NCBI RefSeq assembly: GCF_910591885.1
Contig: NW_025963573.1
Span: 124,001 to 188,000 of the forward strand
DNA: 64,000 bases
Direction: 5' to 3'
Source: Bombus terrestris
Taxonomy: Eukaryota > Arthropoda > Insecta > Hymenoptera > Apidae
Part shown: one piece after another, positions 1 to 15,501 of the stretch
How the letters are laid out: the number at the start of each line of letters is the position of its first letter
Position numbering within the stretch: the stretch's first letter is position 1
The notes under the pieces: generated by a model
Database searches by the model: none
What the model saw: the letters and a program-made list of their open reading frames with translations, nothing else
Told to the model about the DNA's origin: nothing
Translations under genes and position numbers: made by a program

Positions 1-1278
1 CGTATAACGTTATATACTATTACTATATAACGTATAACGTTATATACTATTACGTATTAACGTATAACGTTATATACCATTACTATATAACGTATAACGT
101 TATATACTATTACTATATAACGTATAACGTTATATACTATTACTATATAACGCATAACGTTATATACTATTACTATATAACGTATAACGTTATATACTTA
201 TACTATATAACGTATAACGTTATATACTATTACTATATAACGTATAACGTTATATACTATTACTATATAACGTATAACGTTATATACTATTACGTAATAA
301 CGTATAACGTTATATACTATTACTATATAACGTATAACGTTATATACTATTACGTATTAACGTATAACGTTATATACTATTACTATATAACGTATAACGT
401 TATATACTATTACGATATAACGTATAACGTTATATACTATTACTATATAACGTATAACGTTATATACTATTACTATATAACGTATAACGTTATATACTAT
501 TACTATATAACGTATAACGTTATATACTATTACTATATAACGTATAACGATATATACTATGCCGTACTATCGTATAACGTTATATACTATTACTATATAA
601 CGCATAACGTTATATACTATTACTATATAACGTATAACGTTATATACTATTACTATATAACGTATAACGTTATATACTATTACTATATAACGTATAACGT
701 TATATACTATTACTATATAACGTATAACGATATATACTATTCCGTACTAACGTATAACGTTATATACTATTACTATATAACGTATAACGATATATACTAT
801 TACGTAATAACGTATAACGTTATATACTATTACTATATAACGTATAACGTTATATACTATTACTATATAACGTATAACGTTATATACTATTACTATGTAA
901 CGCATAACGTTATATAATATTACTATATAACGTATAACGTTATATACCATTACTATATAACGTATAACGTTATATACTATTACTATATAACGTATAACGT
1001 TATATAGTATTACCATATCACGTATAACGTTATATACTATTACTATATAACGTATAACGTTATATACTTATACTATATAACGTATGACGTTATATACTAT
1101 TACTATATAGCGCATAACGTTATATACTATTACTACATAACGTATAACGATATATACTATTACGTATTAACGTATAACGTTATATACTATTATTATATAA
1201 CGTATAACGTTATATACTATTACTATATAACGTATAATGTTATATACTATTACTATATAACGTATAACGATATATACT
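1..1278 (+). repeat. 30-bp satellite array, segment 1 (left edge to LTR copy 1)
   Basis: Head-to-tail 30-bp monomers in unbroken register; every row of 60 bases starts a monomer with CGTATAACG or a one-base variant. Consensus parts are CGTATAACGT, TATATACTAT and TACTATATAA. Variants seen here include third parts TACGTATTAA (51, 351, 1161), TACGTAATAA (291, 801) and T/GCCGTACTAT (561), TATATACTTA as second part (191, 1061), and CGCATAACG starts. The last monomer, at 1261, is cut by the LTR after its 18th base. The array continues off the left edge. No gene is seen; open frames on the minus strand only encode the repeat peptide. Confidence 0.97.
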
Positions 1279-1889
1279 TGTCGGAGATGCAGAGACATCG
1301 AGCCTTTCTTTTGGAAGATTTCTCAATACTTGGGCTCGGGGTGACATAACTGGTCGCCGAACGTAGCCACGGTCACGGGATGAACGAAATGTTTTACAAA
1401 GGAGGTTCCAGTGTTAAGGGATACGCTGTATAAACAATCAAGTCTTGATCAGGAGCAATGCTGGTTTATGTGGAACTGCCTAGTTACGGCGCTTGGGAAT
1501 TTGTTGATATTCCCGATCAATATGTATTTGATATATGTAACTGTATCTGTCTTTTATTTTGCAATCTCCTTGGAGAGTTTACTGTCATCGTCTTGGAGTG
1601 AGTCTTGGGGAAACCCTGTGCCAGAGTGAACGTGTCAGTGTGCTATCAAAATATATTAAAACGTACAGAAAGTTTCCCATTGACCGTGGATTCGTTACAG
1701 AACCCAAGAATATTATTTAAAGCATTTGTTTACTTATTGTTTGTTATCTTAGTTAACCGATAAACTAATTATTTATCAAACTTTGTAAAGAAATATAATT
1801 TTATGTAAATACAACCTTTATTGAACATCATGATGGCAAATGCTAACGAAGATTCGTCTCGCGCTCGAAATCCAAACGACAATTCGACA
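1279..1889. mobile_element. Solo LTR copy 1 (611 bp) in satellite
   Basis: A non-satellite island of clearly higher G+C than its surroundings. It starts TGTCGG and ends TTCGACA, giving 5-bp inverted termini with the TG...CA ends typical of long terminal repeats. The 4-bp repeat TACT flanks it (1275-1278 and 1890-1893). Removing the island and one TACT rebuilds one intact 30-bp monomer. No internal retrotransposon region (primer site, gag, pol) is present, so it is a solo LTR. A TATAAA lies at 1429-1434; I see no AATAAA. Differences from later copies include AAAGG instead of AATGG before the small open frame, CGCTG for CGATG, CTTTTAT for CCTTTAT, ACAGAAAG for ACAGGAAG and CGAAAT for CGTAAT. 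A 4-bp duplication is usual for some Ty3/gypsy lineages, but the family assignment is inference. A 72-codon open frame (1411-1629) is not credible as a gene. Confidence 0.8.
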
Positions 1890-4800
1890 TACTATTACGT
1901 ATTAACGTATAACGTTATATACTATTACTATATAACGTATAACGTTATATACTATTACTATATAACGTATAACGTTATATACTATTACTATATAACCCAT
2001 AACGTTATATAATATTACTATATAACGTATAACGTTATATACTATTACTATACAACGTATAACGTTATATACTATTACTATATAACGTATAACGTTATAT
2101 ACTATTACTATATAACGTATAACGTTATATACTATTACTATATAACGTATAACGTTATATACTATTACTATATAACGTATAACGTTATATACTATCACTA
2201 TATAACGTATAACGATATATACTATTCCGTACTATCGTATAACGTTATAAACTATTACTATATAACGCACAACGTTATATACTATTACTATATAACGTAT
2301 AACGTTATATACTATTACTATATAACGCATAACGTTATATAATATTACTATATAACGCATAACGTTATATAATATTACTATATAACGTATAACGTTATAT
2401 ATTATTACTACATAACGTATAACGTTATATACTTATACTATATAACGGATGACGTTATATACTATTACTATATAACGCATAACGTTATATACTATTACGT
2501 ATTAACGTATAACGTTATATACTACTACTATATAACGTATAACGTTATATACCATTACTATATAACGTATAACGTTATATACTATTACTATATAACGTAT
2601 AACGTTATATACTATTACTATATAACGCATAACGTTATATACTATTACTATATAACGTATAACGTTATATACTTATACTATATAACGTATAACGTTATAT
2701 ACTATTACTATATAACGTATAACGTTGTATACTATTACTATATAACGTATAACGTTATATACTATTACTATATAACGTATAACGTTATATACTATTACTA
2801 TATAACGCATAACGTTATATAATATTACTATATAACGCATAACGTTATATAATATTACTATATAACGTATAACGTTATATACTATTACTATATAACGTAT
2901 AACGTTATATACTATTACGTATTAACGTATAACGTTATATACTATTACTATATAACGTATAACGTTATATACTATTACGATATAACGTATAACGTTATAT
3001 ACTATTACTATATAACGTATAACGTTATATACTATAACTATATAACGTATAACGTTATATACTATTACTATATAACGTATAACGTTATATACTATTACTA
3101 TATAAGGTATAACGATATATACTATTATGTATTAACGTATAACGTTATATACTATTACTATATAACGTATAACGTTATATACTATTACTATATAACGTAT
3201 AACGTTATATTCTATTACGTAATAACGTATAACGTTATATACTATTACGTAATAACGTATAACGTTATATACTATTACCATATAACGTATAACGTTATAT
3301 ACTATTACTATATAACGTATAACGTTATATACTATTACGTAATAACGTATAACGTTATATACTATTACTATATAACGCATAACGATATATACTATTACTA
3401 TATAACGTATAACGTTATATACTATTACCATATAACGTATAACGTTATATACTATTACCATATAACGTATAACGTTATATACTATTACTATATAACGCAT
3501 AACGTTATATACTATTACTATATAACGTATAACGTTATATACTATTACTATATAACGTATAACGTTATATACTATTACGTAATAACGTATAACGTTATAT
3601 ACTATTACTATATAACGTATAACGTTATATACTATTACTATATAACGTATAACGTTATATACTATTACTATATAACGTATAACGTTATATACTATTACTA
3701 TATAACGCATAACGTTATATACTATTACTATATAACGTATAACGTTATATACTATTACTATATAACGTATAACGTTATATACTATTACGTAATAACGTAT
3801 AACGTTATATACTATTACTATATAACGTATAACGTTATATACTATTACTATATAACGTATAACGTTATATACTATTACTATATAACGTATAACGTTATAT
3901 ACTATTACGTAATAACGTATAACGTTATATACTATTACTATATAACGTATAACGTTATATACTATTACGTATTAACGTATAACGTTATATACTATTACTA
4001 TATAACGTATAACGTTATATACTATTACGATATAACGTATAACGTTATATACTATTACTATATAACGTATAACGTTATATACTATTACTATATAACGTAT
4101 AACGTTATATACTATTACTATATAACGTATAACGTTATATACTATTACTATATAACGTATAACGATATATACTATTCCGTACTATCGTATAACGTTATAT
4201 ACTATTACTATATAACGCATAACGTTATATACTATTACTATATAACGTATAACGTTATATACTATTACTATATAACGTATAACGTTATATACTATTACTA
4301 TATAACGTATAACGATATATACTATTCCGTACTAACGTATAACGTTATATACTATTACTATATAACGTATAACGATATATACTATTACGTAATAACGTAT
4401 AACGTTATATACTATTACTATATAACGTATAACGTTATATACTATTACTATATAACGTATAACGTTATATACTATTACTATATAACGTATAACGTTATAT
4501 ACTATTACTATATAACGTATAACGTTATATAATATTACTATATAACGTATAACGATATATACTATTCCGTACTATCGTATAACGTTATATACTATTACTA
4601 TATAATGAATAACGTTATATACTATTACTATATAACGTATAACGTTATATACTATTACTATATAACGCATAACGTTATATAATATTACTATATAACATAT
4701 AACGTTATATACCATTACTATATAACGTCTAACGTTATATACTATTACTATATAACGTATAACGTTATATAGTATTACCATATCACGTATAACGTTATAT

Positions 4801-5043
4801 ACTATTACTATATAACGTATAACGTTATATACTTATGCTATATAACGTATGACGTTATATACTATTACTATATAGCGCATAACGTTATATACTATTACTA
4901 TATAACGTATAACGATATATACTATTACGTATTAACGTATAACGTTATATACTATTATTATATAACGTATAACGTTATATACTATTACTATATAACGTAT
5001 AACGTTATATACTATTACTATATAACGTATAACGATATATACT
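1890..5043 (+). repeat. 30-bp satellite array, segment 2
   Basis: Exactly 105 monomers separate LTR copies 1 and 2 (start-to-start 3765 bp, less 615 bp for LTR plus TACT, leaves 3150 = 105 x 30), so there is no net indel across this segment. Variants ending TACGTAATAA are frequent from about 3210 to 3950, with CCATTAC and ACCATATAA forms. The minus-strand repeat frame is open from 3710 to 3132 because these variants avoid stops. The last kilobase resembles the sequence before LTR copy 1, at an offset of 3765 bp. No gene seen. Confidence 0.97.
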
Positions 5044-5654
5044 TGTCGGAGATGCAGAGACATCGAGCCTTTCTTTTGGAAGATTTCTCAATACTTGGGC
5101 TCGGGGTGACATAACGGGTCGCCAAACGTAGCCACGGTCACGGGATGAACGAAATGTTTTACAAAGGAGGTTCCAGTGTTAAGGGATACGCTGTATAAAC
5201 AATCAAGTCTTGATCAGGAGCAATGCTGGTTTATGTGGAACTGCCTAGTTACGGCGCTTGGGAATTTGTTGATATTCCCGATCAATATGTATTTGATATA
5301 TGTAACTGTATCTGTCCTTTATTTTGCAATCTCCTTGGAGAGTTTACTGTCATCGTCTTGGAGTGAGTCTTGGGGAAACCCTGTGCCAGAGTGAACGTGT
5401 CAGTGTGCTATCAAAATATATTAAAACGTACAGGAAGTTTCCCATTGACCGTGGATTCGTTACAGAACCCAAGAATATTATTTAAAGCATTTGTTTACTT
5501 ATTGTTTGTTATCTTAGTTAACCGATAAACTAATTATTTATCAAACTTTGAAAAGAAATATAATTTTATGTAAATACAACCTTTATTGAACATCATGATG
5601 GCAAATGCTAACGAAGATTCGTCTCGCGCTCGTAATCCAAACGACAATTCGACA
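5044..5654. mobile_element. Solo LTR copy 2 (611 bp)
   Basis: Same termini (TGTCGG...TTCGACA), same TACT flanks (5040-5043 and 5655-5658) and same interrupted monomer as copy 1. The identical insertion point shows that it is a duplicate of one insertion event. Private differences are ACGGG for ACTGG, CCAAACG for CCGAACG and TTTGAAAAG for TTTGTAAAG. It shares AAAGG and CGCTG with copy 1 against copies 3-9, so copies 1 and 2 form an older or separate lineage. The internal 72-codon frame starts only at a GTG (5176). Confidence 0.8.
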
Positions 5655-7815
5655 TACTATTACGTATTAACGTATAACGTTATATACTATTACTATATAA
5701 CGTATAACGTTATATACTATTACGTAATAACGTATAACGTTATATAGTATTGCCATATCACGTATAACTTTGTATATTATTACGTACTAACGTATAACGT
5801 TATATACTATTACTATATAACGTATAACGATATATACTATTCCGTACTATCGTATAACGTTATATACTATTACTATATAACGCATAACGTTATATACTAT
5901 TACTATATAACGTATAACGTTATATACTATTACTATATAACGCATAACGTTATATAATATTACGTAATAACGTATAACGTTATATACAATTACTATATAA
6001 CGTATAACGTTATATACAATTACTATATAACGTATAACGTTATATACTATTACTATATAACGTATAACGTTATATACTATTACTATATAACGCATAACGT
6101 TATATAATATTACTATATAACGTATAACGTTATATACCATTACTATATAACGTATAACGTTATATACTATTACTATATAACGTATAACGTTATATACTAT
6201 TACTATATAACGTATAACGTTATATACTATTACTATATAACGTATAACGTTATATACTATTACTATATAACGTATAACGATATATACTATTTCGTACTAT
6301 CGTATAACGTTATATACTATTACTATATAACGCATAACGTTATATAATATTACGTAATAACGTATAACGTTATATACAATTACTATATAACGTATAACGT
6401 TATATACAATTACTATATAACGTATAACGTTATATAGTATTACCATATCACGTATAACGTTATATACTATTACTATATAACGTATAACGTTATATACTAT
6501 TACTATATAACGTATAACGTTATATACTATCACTATATAACGTATAACGATATATACTATTCCGTACTATCGTATAACGTTATAAACTATTACTATATAA
6601 CGCACAACGTTATATACTATTACTATATAACGTATAACGTTATATACTATTACGTAATAACGTATAACGTTATATAGTATTGCCATATCTCGTATAACGT
6701 TGTATATTATTACGTATTAACGTATAACGTTATATACTATTACTATATAACGTATAACGATATATACTATTCCGTACTATCGTATAACGTTATATACTAT
6801 TACTATATAACGCATAACGTTATATACTATTACTATATAACGTATAACGTTATATACTATTACTATATAACGCATAACGTTATATACTATTACTATATAA
6901 CGTATAACGTTATATACTATTACTATATAACGCATAACGTTATATAATATTACGTAATAACGTATAACGTTATATACAATTACTATATAACGTATAACGT
7001 TATATACTATTACTATATAACGTATAACGTTATATACTATTACTATATAACGTATAACGATATATACTATTTCGTACTATCGTATAACGTTATATACTAT
7101 TACTATATAACGCATAACGTTATATAGTATTACTATATAACGTATAACGCTATATACTATTACTATATAACGTATAACGTTATATACTATTACTATATAA
7201 CGTATAACGTTATATACTATTACTATATAACGTATAACGTTATATACTATTACTATATAACGTATAACGATATATACTATTCCGTACTATGGTATAACGT
7301 TATATACTATTACTATATAACGCATAACGTTATATACTATTACTATATAACGTATAACGTTATATACTATTACTACATAACGCATAACGTTATATAATAT
7401 TACTATATAACGTATAACGTTATATACTATTACTATATAACGTATAACGTTATATACTATTACTATATAACGTATAACGTTATATACTATTACGTAATAA
7501 CGTATAACGTTATATAGTATTGCCATATCACGTATAACGTTGTATATTATTACGTACTAACGTATAACGTTATATACTATTACTATATAACTTATAACGT
7601 TATTTACTATTACGATATAACGTATAACGTTATATACTATTACGTAATAACGTATAACGTTATATACTATTACTATATAACGTATAACGTTATATACTAT
7701 TACGATATAACGTATAACGTTATATAGTATTACTATATAACGTATAACGTTATATACTATAACTATATAACGTATAACGTTATATACTATTACTATATAA
7801 CGTATAACGTTATAT

Positions 7816-8235
7816 ACTATTACCATATAACGCATAACGTTATATACTATTACTAAATAACGTATAACGATATATACTATTACGTATTAACGTATAACGT
7901 TATATACTATTACTATATAACGTATAACGTTATATACTATTACCATATAACGCATAACGTTATATACTATTACTAAATAACGTATAACGATATATACTAT
8001 TACGTATTAACGTATAACGTTATATACCATTACTATATAACGTATAACGTTATATACTATAACTATATAACGTATAACGTTATATACTATTACTATATAA
8101 CGTATAACGTTATATACTATTACTACATAACGTATAACGTTATATACTTATACTATATAACGGATGACGTTATATACTATTACCATATAACGCATAACGT
8201 TATATACTATTACTAAATAACGTATAACGATATAT
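7816..8235 (+). repeat. Local 120-bp and 240-bp duplications of a monomer triplet
   Basis: A recognisable run of variants (third part TACCATATAA, then CGCATAACG with TACTAAATAA, then CGTATAACGA with TACGTATTAA) occurs at 7821, again at 7941 (+120) and at 8181 (+360 from the first, +240 from the second). The offsets are whole numbers of monomers, as expected from unequal exchange or replication slippage in register. Confidence 0.8.
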
Positions 8236-11200
8236 ACTATTACGTATTAACGTATAACGTTATATACTATTACTATATAACGTATAACGTTATATACTAT
8301 TACTATATAACGTATAACGATATATACTATTACGTATTAACGTATAACGTTATATACTATTACTATATAACGTATAACGTTATATACTATTACTATATAA
8401 CGTATAACGTTATATACTATTACTATATAACGTATAACGTTATATACTATTACTATATAACGTATAACGTTATATACTATTACTATTTAACGTATAACGT
8501 TATATACTATTACTATATAACGCATAACGATATATACTATTCCGTACTATCGTATAACGTTATATACTATTACTATATAACGTATAACGATATATACTAT
8601 TCCGTACTATCGTATAACGTTATATACTATTACTATATAACGTATAACGTTATATAGTATTGCCATATCACGTATAACGTTGTATATTATTACGTACTAA
8701 CGTATAACGTTATATACTATTACTATATAACGTATAACGTTATATACTATTACTATATAACGTATAACGTTATATACTATTACGTATTAACGTATAACGT
8801 TATATACTATTACTATATAACGTATAACGATATATACTATTTCGTACTATCGTATAACGTTATATACTATTACTATATAACGCATAACGTTATATAGTAT
8901 TACTATATAACGTATAACGCTATATACTATTACTATATAACGTATAACGTTATATACTATTACTATATAACGTATAACGTTATATACTATTACTATATAA
9001 CGTATAACGTTATATACTATTACTATATTACGTATAACGATATATACTATTCCGTACTATGGTATAACGTTATATACTATTACTATATAACGCATAACGT
9101 TATATAGTATTACTATATAACGTATAACGTTATATACTATTACTATATAACGCATAACGTTATATAATATTACTATATAACGTATAACGTTATAAACTAT
9201 TACTATATAACGTATAACGTTATATACTATTACTATATAACGTATAACGTTATATACTATTACTATATAACGTATAACGTTATATACTATTACGTATTAA
9301 CGTATAACGTTATATACTATTACTATATAACGTATAACGATATATACTATTTCGTACTAACGTATAACGTTATATACTATTACTATATAACGCATAACGT
9401 TATATAGTATTACTATATAACGTATAACGTTATATACTATTACTATATAACGTATAACGTTATATACTATTACTATATAACGCATAACGTTATATACTAT
9501 TACTATATAACGTATAACGTTATATACTTATACTATATAACGTATAACGTTATATACTATTACTATATAACGCATAACGTTATATAATATTACTATATAA
9601 CGCATAACGTTATATAATATTACTATATAACGTATAACGTTATATACTATTACTACATAACGTATAACGTTATATAGTATTGCCATATCACGTATAACGT
9701 TGTATATTATTACGTACTAACGTATAACGTTATATACTATTACTATATAACGTATAACGTTATATACTATTACTATATAACGTATAACGTTATATACTAT
9801 TACGTATTAACGTATAACGTTATATACTATTACTATATAACGTATAAAGTTATATACTCTTACTATATAACGTATAACGTTATATACTATTACTATATAA
9901 CGCATAACGTTATATAATATTACTATATAACGTATAACGTTATATACCATTACTATATAACGTATAGCGTTATATACTATTACTATATAACGTATAACGT
10001 TATATACTATTACTATATAACGTATAACGTTATATACTATTACTATATAACGCATAACGTTATATAATATTACTATATAACGCATAACGTTATATAATAT
10101 TACTATATAACGTATAACGTTATGTACTATTACTACATAACGTATAACGTTATATACTTATACTATATAACGGATGACGTTATATACTATTACCATATAA
10201 CGCATAACGTTATATACTATTACTAAATAACGTATAACGATATATACTATTACGTATTAACGTATAACGTTATATACTATTACTATATAACGTATAACGT
10301 TATATACTATTACTATATAACGTATAACGATATATACTATTACGTATTAACGTATAACGTTATATACTATTACTATATAACGTATAACGTTATATACTAT
10401 TACTATATAACGTATAACGTTATATACTATTACTATATAACGTATAACGTTATATACGATTACTATATAACGTATAACGTTATATACTATTACTATATAA
10501 CGTATAACGTTATATACTATTACTATATAACGCATAACGATATATACTATTCCGTACTATCGTATAACGTTATATACTATTACTATATAACGTATAACGA
10601 TATATACTATTCCGTACTATCGTATAACGTTATATACTATTACTATATAACGTATAACGTTATATAGTATTGCCATATCACGTATAACGTTGTATATTAT
10701 TACGTACTAACGTATAACGTTATATACTATTACTATATAACGTATAACGTTATATACTATTACTATATAACGTATAACGTTATATACTATTACGTATTAA
10801 CGTATAACGTTATATACTATTACTCTATAACGTATAACGTTATATACTATTACTATATAACGTATAACGTTATATATTATTACTATATAACGCATAACGT
10901 TATATAATATTACTATATAACGTATAAAGTTATATACCATTACTATATAACGTATAACGTTATATACTATTACTATATAACGTATGACGTTATATACTAT
11001 TACTATATAACGTATAACGTTATATACTATTACTATATAACGCATAACGTTATATAATATTACTATATAACGCATAACGTTATATAATATTACTATATAA
11101 CGTATAACGTTATATACTATTACTACATAACGTATAACGTTATATACTTATACTATATAACGGATGACGTTATATACTACTACTATATAACTCATAACGT

Positions 11201-12831
11201 TATATACTATTACGTATTAACGTATAACGTTATATACTATTACTATATAACGTATAACGTTATATACTATTACTATATAACGTATAACGTTATATACTAT
11301 TACTACATAACGTATAACGTTATATACTTATACTATATAACGGATGACGTTATATCCTATTACTATATAACGCATAACGTTATATACTATTACGTATTAA
11401 CGTATAACGTTATATACTATTACTATATAACGTGTAACGTTATATACTATTACTATATAACGTATAACGTTATATACGATTACTATATAACGTATAACGT
11501 TATATACTATTACTATATAACGTATAACGTTATATACTATTACTATATAACGCATAACGATATATACTATTCCGTACTATCGTATAACGTTATATACTAT
11601 TACTATATAACGTATAACGATATATACTATTCCGTACTATCGTATAACGTTATATACTATTACTATATAACGTATAACGTTATATAGTATTGCCATATCA
11701 CGTATAACGTTGTATATTATTACGTACTAACGTATAACGTTATATACTATTACTATATAACGTATAACGTTATATACTATTACTATATAACGTATAACGT
11801 TATATACTATTACGTATTAACGTATAACGTTATATACTATTACTCTATAACGTATAACGTTATATACTATTACTATATAACGTATAACGTTATATATTAT
11901 TACTATATAACGCATAACGTTATATAATATTACTATATAACGTATAAAGTTATATACCATTACTATATAACGTATAACGTTATATACTATTACTATATAA
12001 CGTATGACGTTATATACTATTACTATATAACGTATAACGTTATATACTATTACTATATAACGCATAACGTTATATAATATTACTATATAACGCATAACGT
12101 TATATAATATTACTATATAACGCATAACGTTATATAATATTACTATATAACGTATAACGTTATATACCATTACTATATAACGCATAACGTTATATACTAT
12201 TACTATATAACGTATAACGTTATATACTATTACTATATAACGTATAACGTTATATACTATTACTATATAACGCATAACGTTATATAATATTACTATATAA
12301 CGCATAACGTTATATAATATTACTATATAACGTATAACGTTATATACTAATACTACATAACGTATAACGTTATATACTTATACTATATAACGGATGACGT
12401 TATATACTATTACCATATAACGCATAACGTTATATACTATTACTATATAACGCATAACGATATATACTATTCCGTACTATCGTATAACGTTATATACTAT
12501 TACTATATAACGTATAACGATATATACTATTCCGTACTATCGTATAACGTTATATACTATTACTATATAACGTATAACGTTATATAGTATTGCCATATCA
12601 CGTATAACGTTGTATAATATTACGTACTAACGTATAACGTTATATACTATTACTATATAACGTATAACGTTATATACTATTACTATATAACGTATAACGT
12701 TATATACTATTACTATATAACGTATAACGTTATATACTATTACGTATTAACGTATAACGTTATATACTATTACTATATAACGTATAACGTTATATACTAT
12801 TACTATATAACGTATAACGTTATATACTATT

Positions 12832-12879
12832 ACTATATACTATTTGCTATACTATACTATATACTATTTACTATACTAT
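12832..12879 (+). repeat. Non-canonical 24-bp doublet
   Basis: Two adjacent 24-bp copies (12832-12855 and 12856-12879) differ at one base (TTTGCTAT versus TTTACTAT). They are TACTA/TATAC-rich but lack the CGTATAACG part of the satellite. The array resumes at 12880-12886 with ACTGCGTTATA, a damaged monomer. It has one other occurrence, at 27340-27387. Confidence 0.85.
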
Positions 12880-13176
12880 ACTGCGTTATATACTATTACT
12901 ATATAACGCATAACGTTATATAATATTACTACATAACGTATAACGTTATATACCATTACTATATAACGTATAACGTTATATACTATTACTATATAACGTA
13001 CGACGTTATATACTATTACTATATAACGTATAACGTTATATACTATTACTATATAACGCATAACGTTATATAATATTACTATATAACGCATAACGTTATA
13101 TAATATTACTATATAGCGTATAACGTTATATACTATTACTACATAACGTATAACGTTATATACTTATACTATATAA

Positions 13177-13215
13177 CGTATAACGTTATATAGTAATAGT
13201 ATATAACGTTATACG
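13177..13215. repeat. Short hairpin with inverted 7-bp loop
   Basis: The left arm CGTATAACGTTATATA (13177-13192) and right arm TATATAACGTTATACG (13200-13215) are perfect 16-bp inverted repeats. The loop is GTAATAG, the reverse complement of the usual CTATTAC. At the paralogous places 27701 and 32646 the loop reads CTATTAC. Confidence 0.85.
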
Positions 13216-13506
13216 TTATATAATATTACTATATAACGCATAACGTTATATAATATTACTATATAACGTATAACGTTATATACTATTACTACATAACGTA
13301 TAACGTTATATACTTATACTATATAACGGATGACGTTATATACTATTACTATATAACGCATAACGTTATATACTATTACGTATTAACGTATAACGTTATA
13401 TACTATTACTATATAACGTATAACGTTATATACTATTACTATATAACGTATAACGTTATATACTATTACTATATAACGTATAACGTTATATACTATTACT
13501 ATATAA

Positions 13507-13538
13507 CGCATAACGTTATATATACTATTACTATATAA
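13507..13538 (+). repeat. 32-bp monomer variant (extra TA)
   Basis: The monomer starts CGCATAACG and has TATATATAC in place of TATATAC, so it is 32 bp and shifts the downstream register by 2. Further copies are at 13929, 28021, 28443, 32960, 39103, 40101, 48541, 50319, 53963, 56365 and 61637, twelve in all. All begin CGCATAACG. Confidence 0.85.
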
Positions 13539-14650
13539 CGTATAACGTTATATACTATTACTATATAACGTATAACGTTATATACTATTACTATATAACG
13601 TATAACGTTATATACTATTACTATATAACGTATAACGTTATATAATATTACTATATAACGCATAACGTTATATAATATTACTATATAACGTATAACGTTA
13701 TATACTATTACTACATAACGTATAACGTTATATACTTATACTATATAACGGATGACGTTATATACTATTACTATATAACGCATAACGTTATATACTATTA
13801 CGTATTAACGTATAACGTTATATACTATTACTATATAACGTATAACGTTATATACTATTACTATATAACGTATAACGTTATATACTATTACTATATAACG
13901 TATAACGTTATATACTATTACTATATAACGCATAACGTTATATATACTATTACTATATAACGTATAACGTTATATACTATTACTATATAACGTATAACGT
14001 TATATACTATTACTATATAACGTATAACGTTATATACTATTACTATATAACGTATAACGTTATATACTATTACTATATAACGTATAACGTTATATACTAT
14101 TACTATATAACGTATAACGTTATATACTATTACTATATAACGTATAACGTTATATACTATTACTATATAACGCATAACGATATATACTATTACTATATAA
14201 CGTATAACGTTATATACTATTACTATATAACGCATAACGTTATATAATATTACTATATAACGTATAACGTTATATACTATTACTATATAACGTATAACGT
14301 TATATACTATTACTATATAACGTATAACGTTATATACTATTACTATATAACGTATAACGTTATATGCTATTACTATATAACGTATAACGTTATATACTAT
14401 TACTATATAACGCATAACGTTATATAATATTACTATATAACGCATAACGTTATATAATATTACTATATAACGTATAACGTTATATACTATTACTACATAA
14501 CGTATAACGTTATATACTTATACTATATAACGGATGACGTTATATACTACTACTATATAACTCATAACGTTATATACTATTACGTATTAACGTATAACGT
14601 TATATACTATTACTACATAACGTATAACGTTATATACTTATACTATATAA

Positions 14651-14687
14651 CGGATGACGTTATGTAGTAATAGTATATAACGTTATA
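14651..14687. repeat. Hairpin with inverted loop, imperfect left arm
   Basis: The loop GTAATAG (14667-14673) is again inverted relative to the array. The right arm is TATATAACGTTATA. The left arm is a mutated monomer start (CGGATGACGTTATGTA). The array direction resumes at once at 14680. Confidence 0.65.
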
Positions 14688-15501
14688 TACTTATACTATA
14701 TAACGGATGACGTTATATACTATTACTATATAACGCATAACGTTATATACTATTACGTATTAACGTATAACGTTATATACTATTACTATATAACGTGTAA
14801 CGTTATATACTATTACTATATAACGTATAACGTTATATACTATTACTATATAACGTATAACGTTATATACTATTACTATATAACGCATAACGATATATAC
14901 TATTACTATATAACGTATAACGTTATATACTATTACTATATAACGTATAACGTTATATACTATTACTATATAACGTATAACGTTATATAATATTACTATA
15001 TAACGTATAACGATATATACTATTCCGTACTATCGTATAACGTTATATACTATTACTATATAATGCATAACGTTATATACTATTACTATATAACGTATAA
15101 CGTTATATACTATTACTATATAACGCATAACGTTATATAATATTACTATATAACGTATAACGTTATATACCATTACTATATAACGTATAACGTTATATAC
15201 TATTACTATATAACGTATAACGTTATATAGTATTACCATATCACGTATAACGTTATATACTATTACTATATAACGTATAACGTTATATACTTATACTATA
15301 TAACGTATGACGTTATATACTATTACTATATAGCGCATAACGTTATATACTATTACTATATAACGTATAACGATATATACTATTACGTATTAACGTATAA
15401 CGTTATATACTATTATTATATAACGTATAACGTTATATACTATTACTATATAACGTATAACGTTATATACTATTACTATATAACGTATAACGATATATAC
15501 T

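Larger units (their letters stand above)
5655..15501 (+). repeat. 30-bp satellite array, segment 3
   Basis: About 328 monomers plus 3 bp. The first 7 kb keep strict 30-bp register. Variants ending TACGTAATAA are common to about 7.7 kb. Variants ending TCCGTACTAT or TTCGTACTAT, and a pair TGCCATATCA followed by a monomer beginning CGTATAACGTTG, recur (6661, 7501, 8641, 9661, 10651, 11671, 12571). Register breaks begin at 12832 (24-bp doublet) and continue at 13177 (hairpin), 13507 and 13929 (32-bp monomers) and 14651 (hairpin). Short local duplications occur, for example a 120-bp one at 7821/7941. No gene seen. Confidence 0.97.

Noticed and set aside
1429..1434. TATAAA as a functional LTR promoter
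   Set aside because: A single TATAAA occurs, but I see no convincing initiator at the right distance and no AATAAA, so it is mentioned only as a possible element.
1411..1629. Bacterial-type gene with AAAGGAGGT ribosome site before GTG in LTR copies 1 and 2
   Set aside because: The context is a kilobase-scale eukaryotic satellite with LTR-like islands; the purine run is a chance match and is altered in copies 3-9. No protein family is recognised.
1279..1889. DNA transposon (MITE) instead of solo LTR
   Set aside because: Terminal inverted repeats are only 5 bp (TGTCG/CGACA) and end TG...CA, with a 4-bp direct repeat. This fits an LTR better; MITEs usually have longer inverted ends. Not fully excluded without finding the full element.
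3132..3710. Long minus-strand open frame (192 codons) and dozens like it, repeating YIVIVYNVIR
   Set aside because: It is the translation of the 30-bp monomer, whose length is a multiple of three, so a stop-free phase stays open until a variant introduces a stop. There are no gene signals, and the same peptide appears all over the array.
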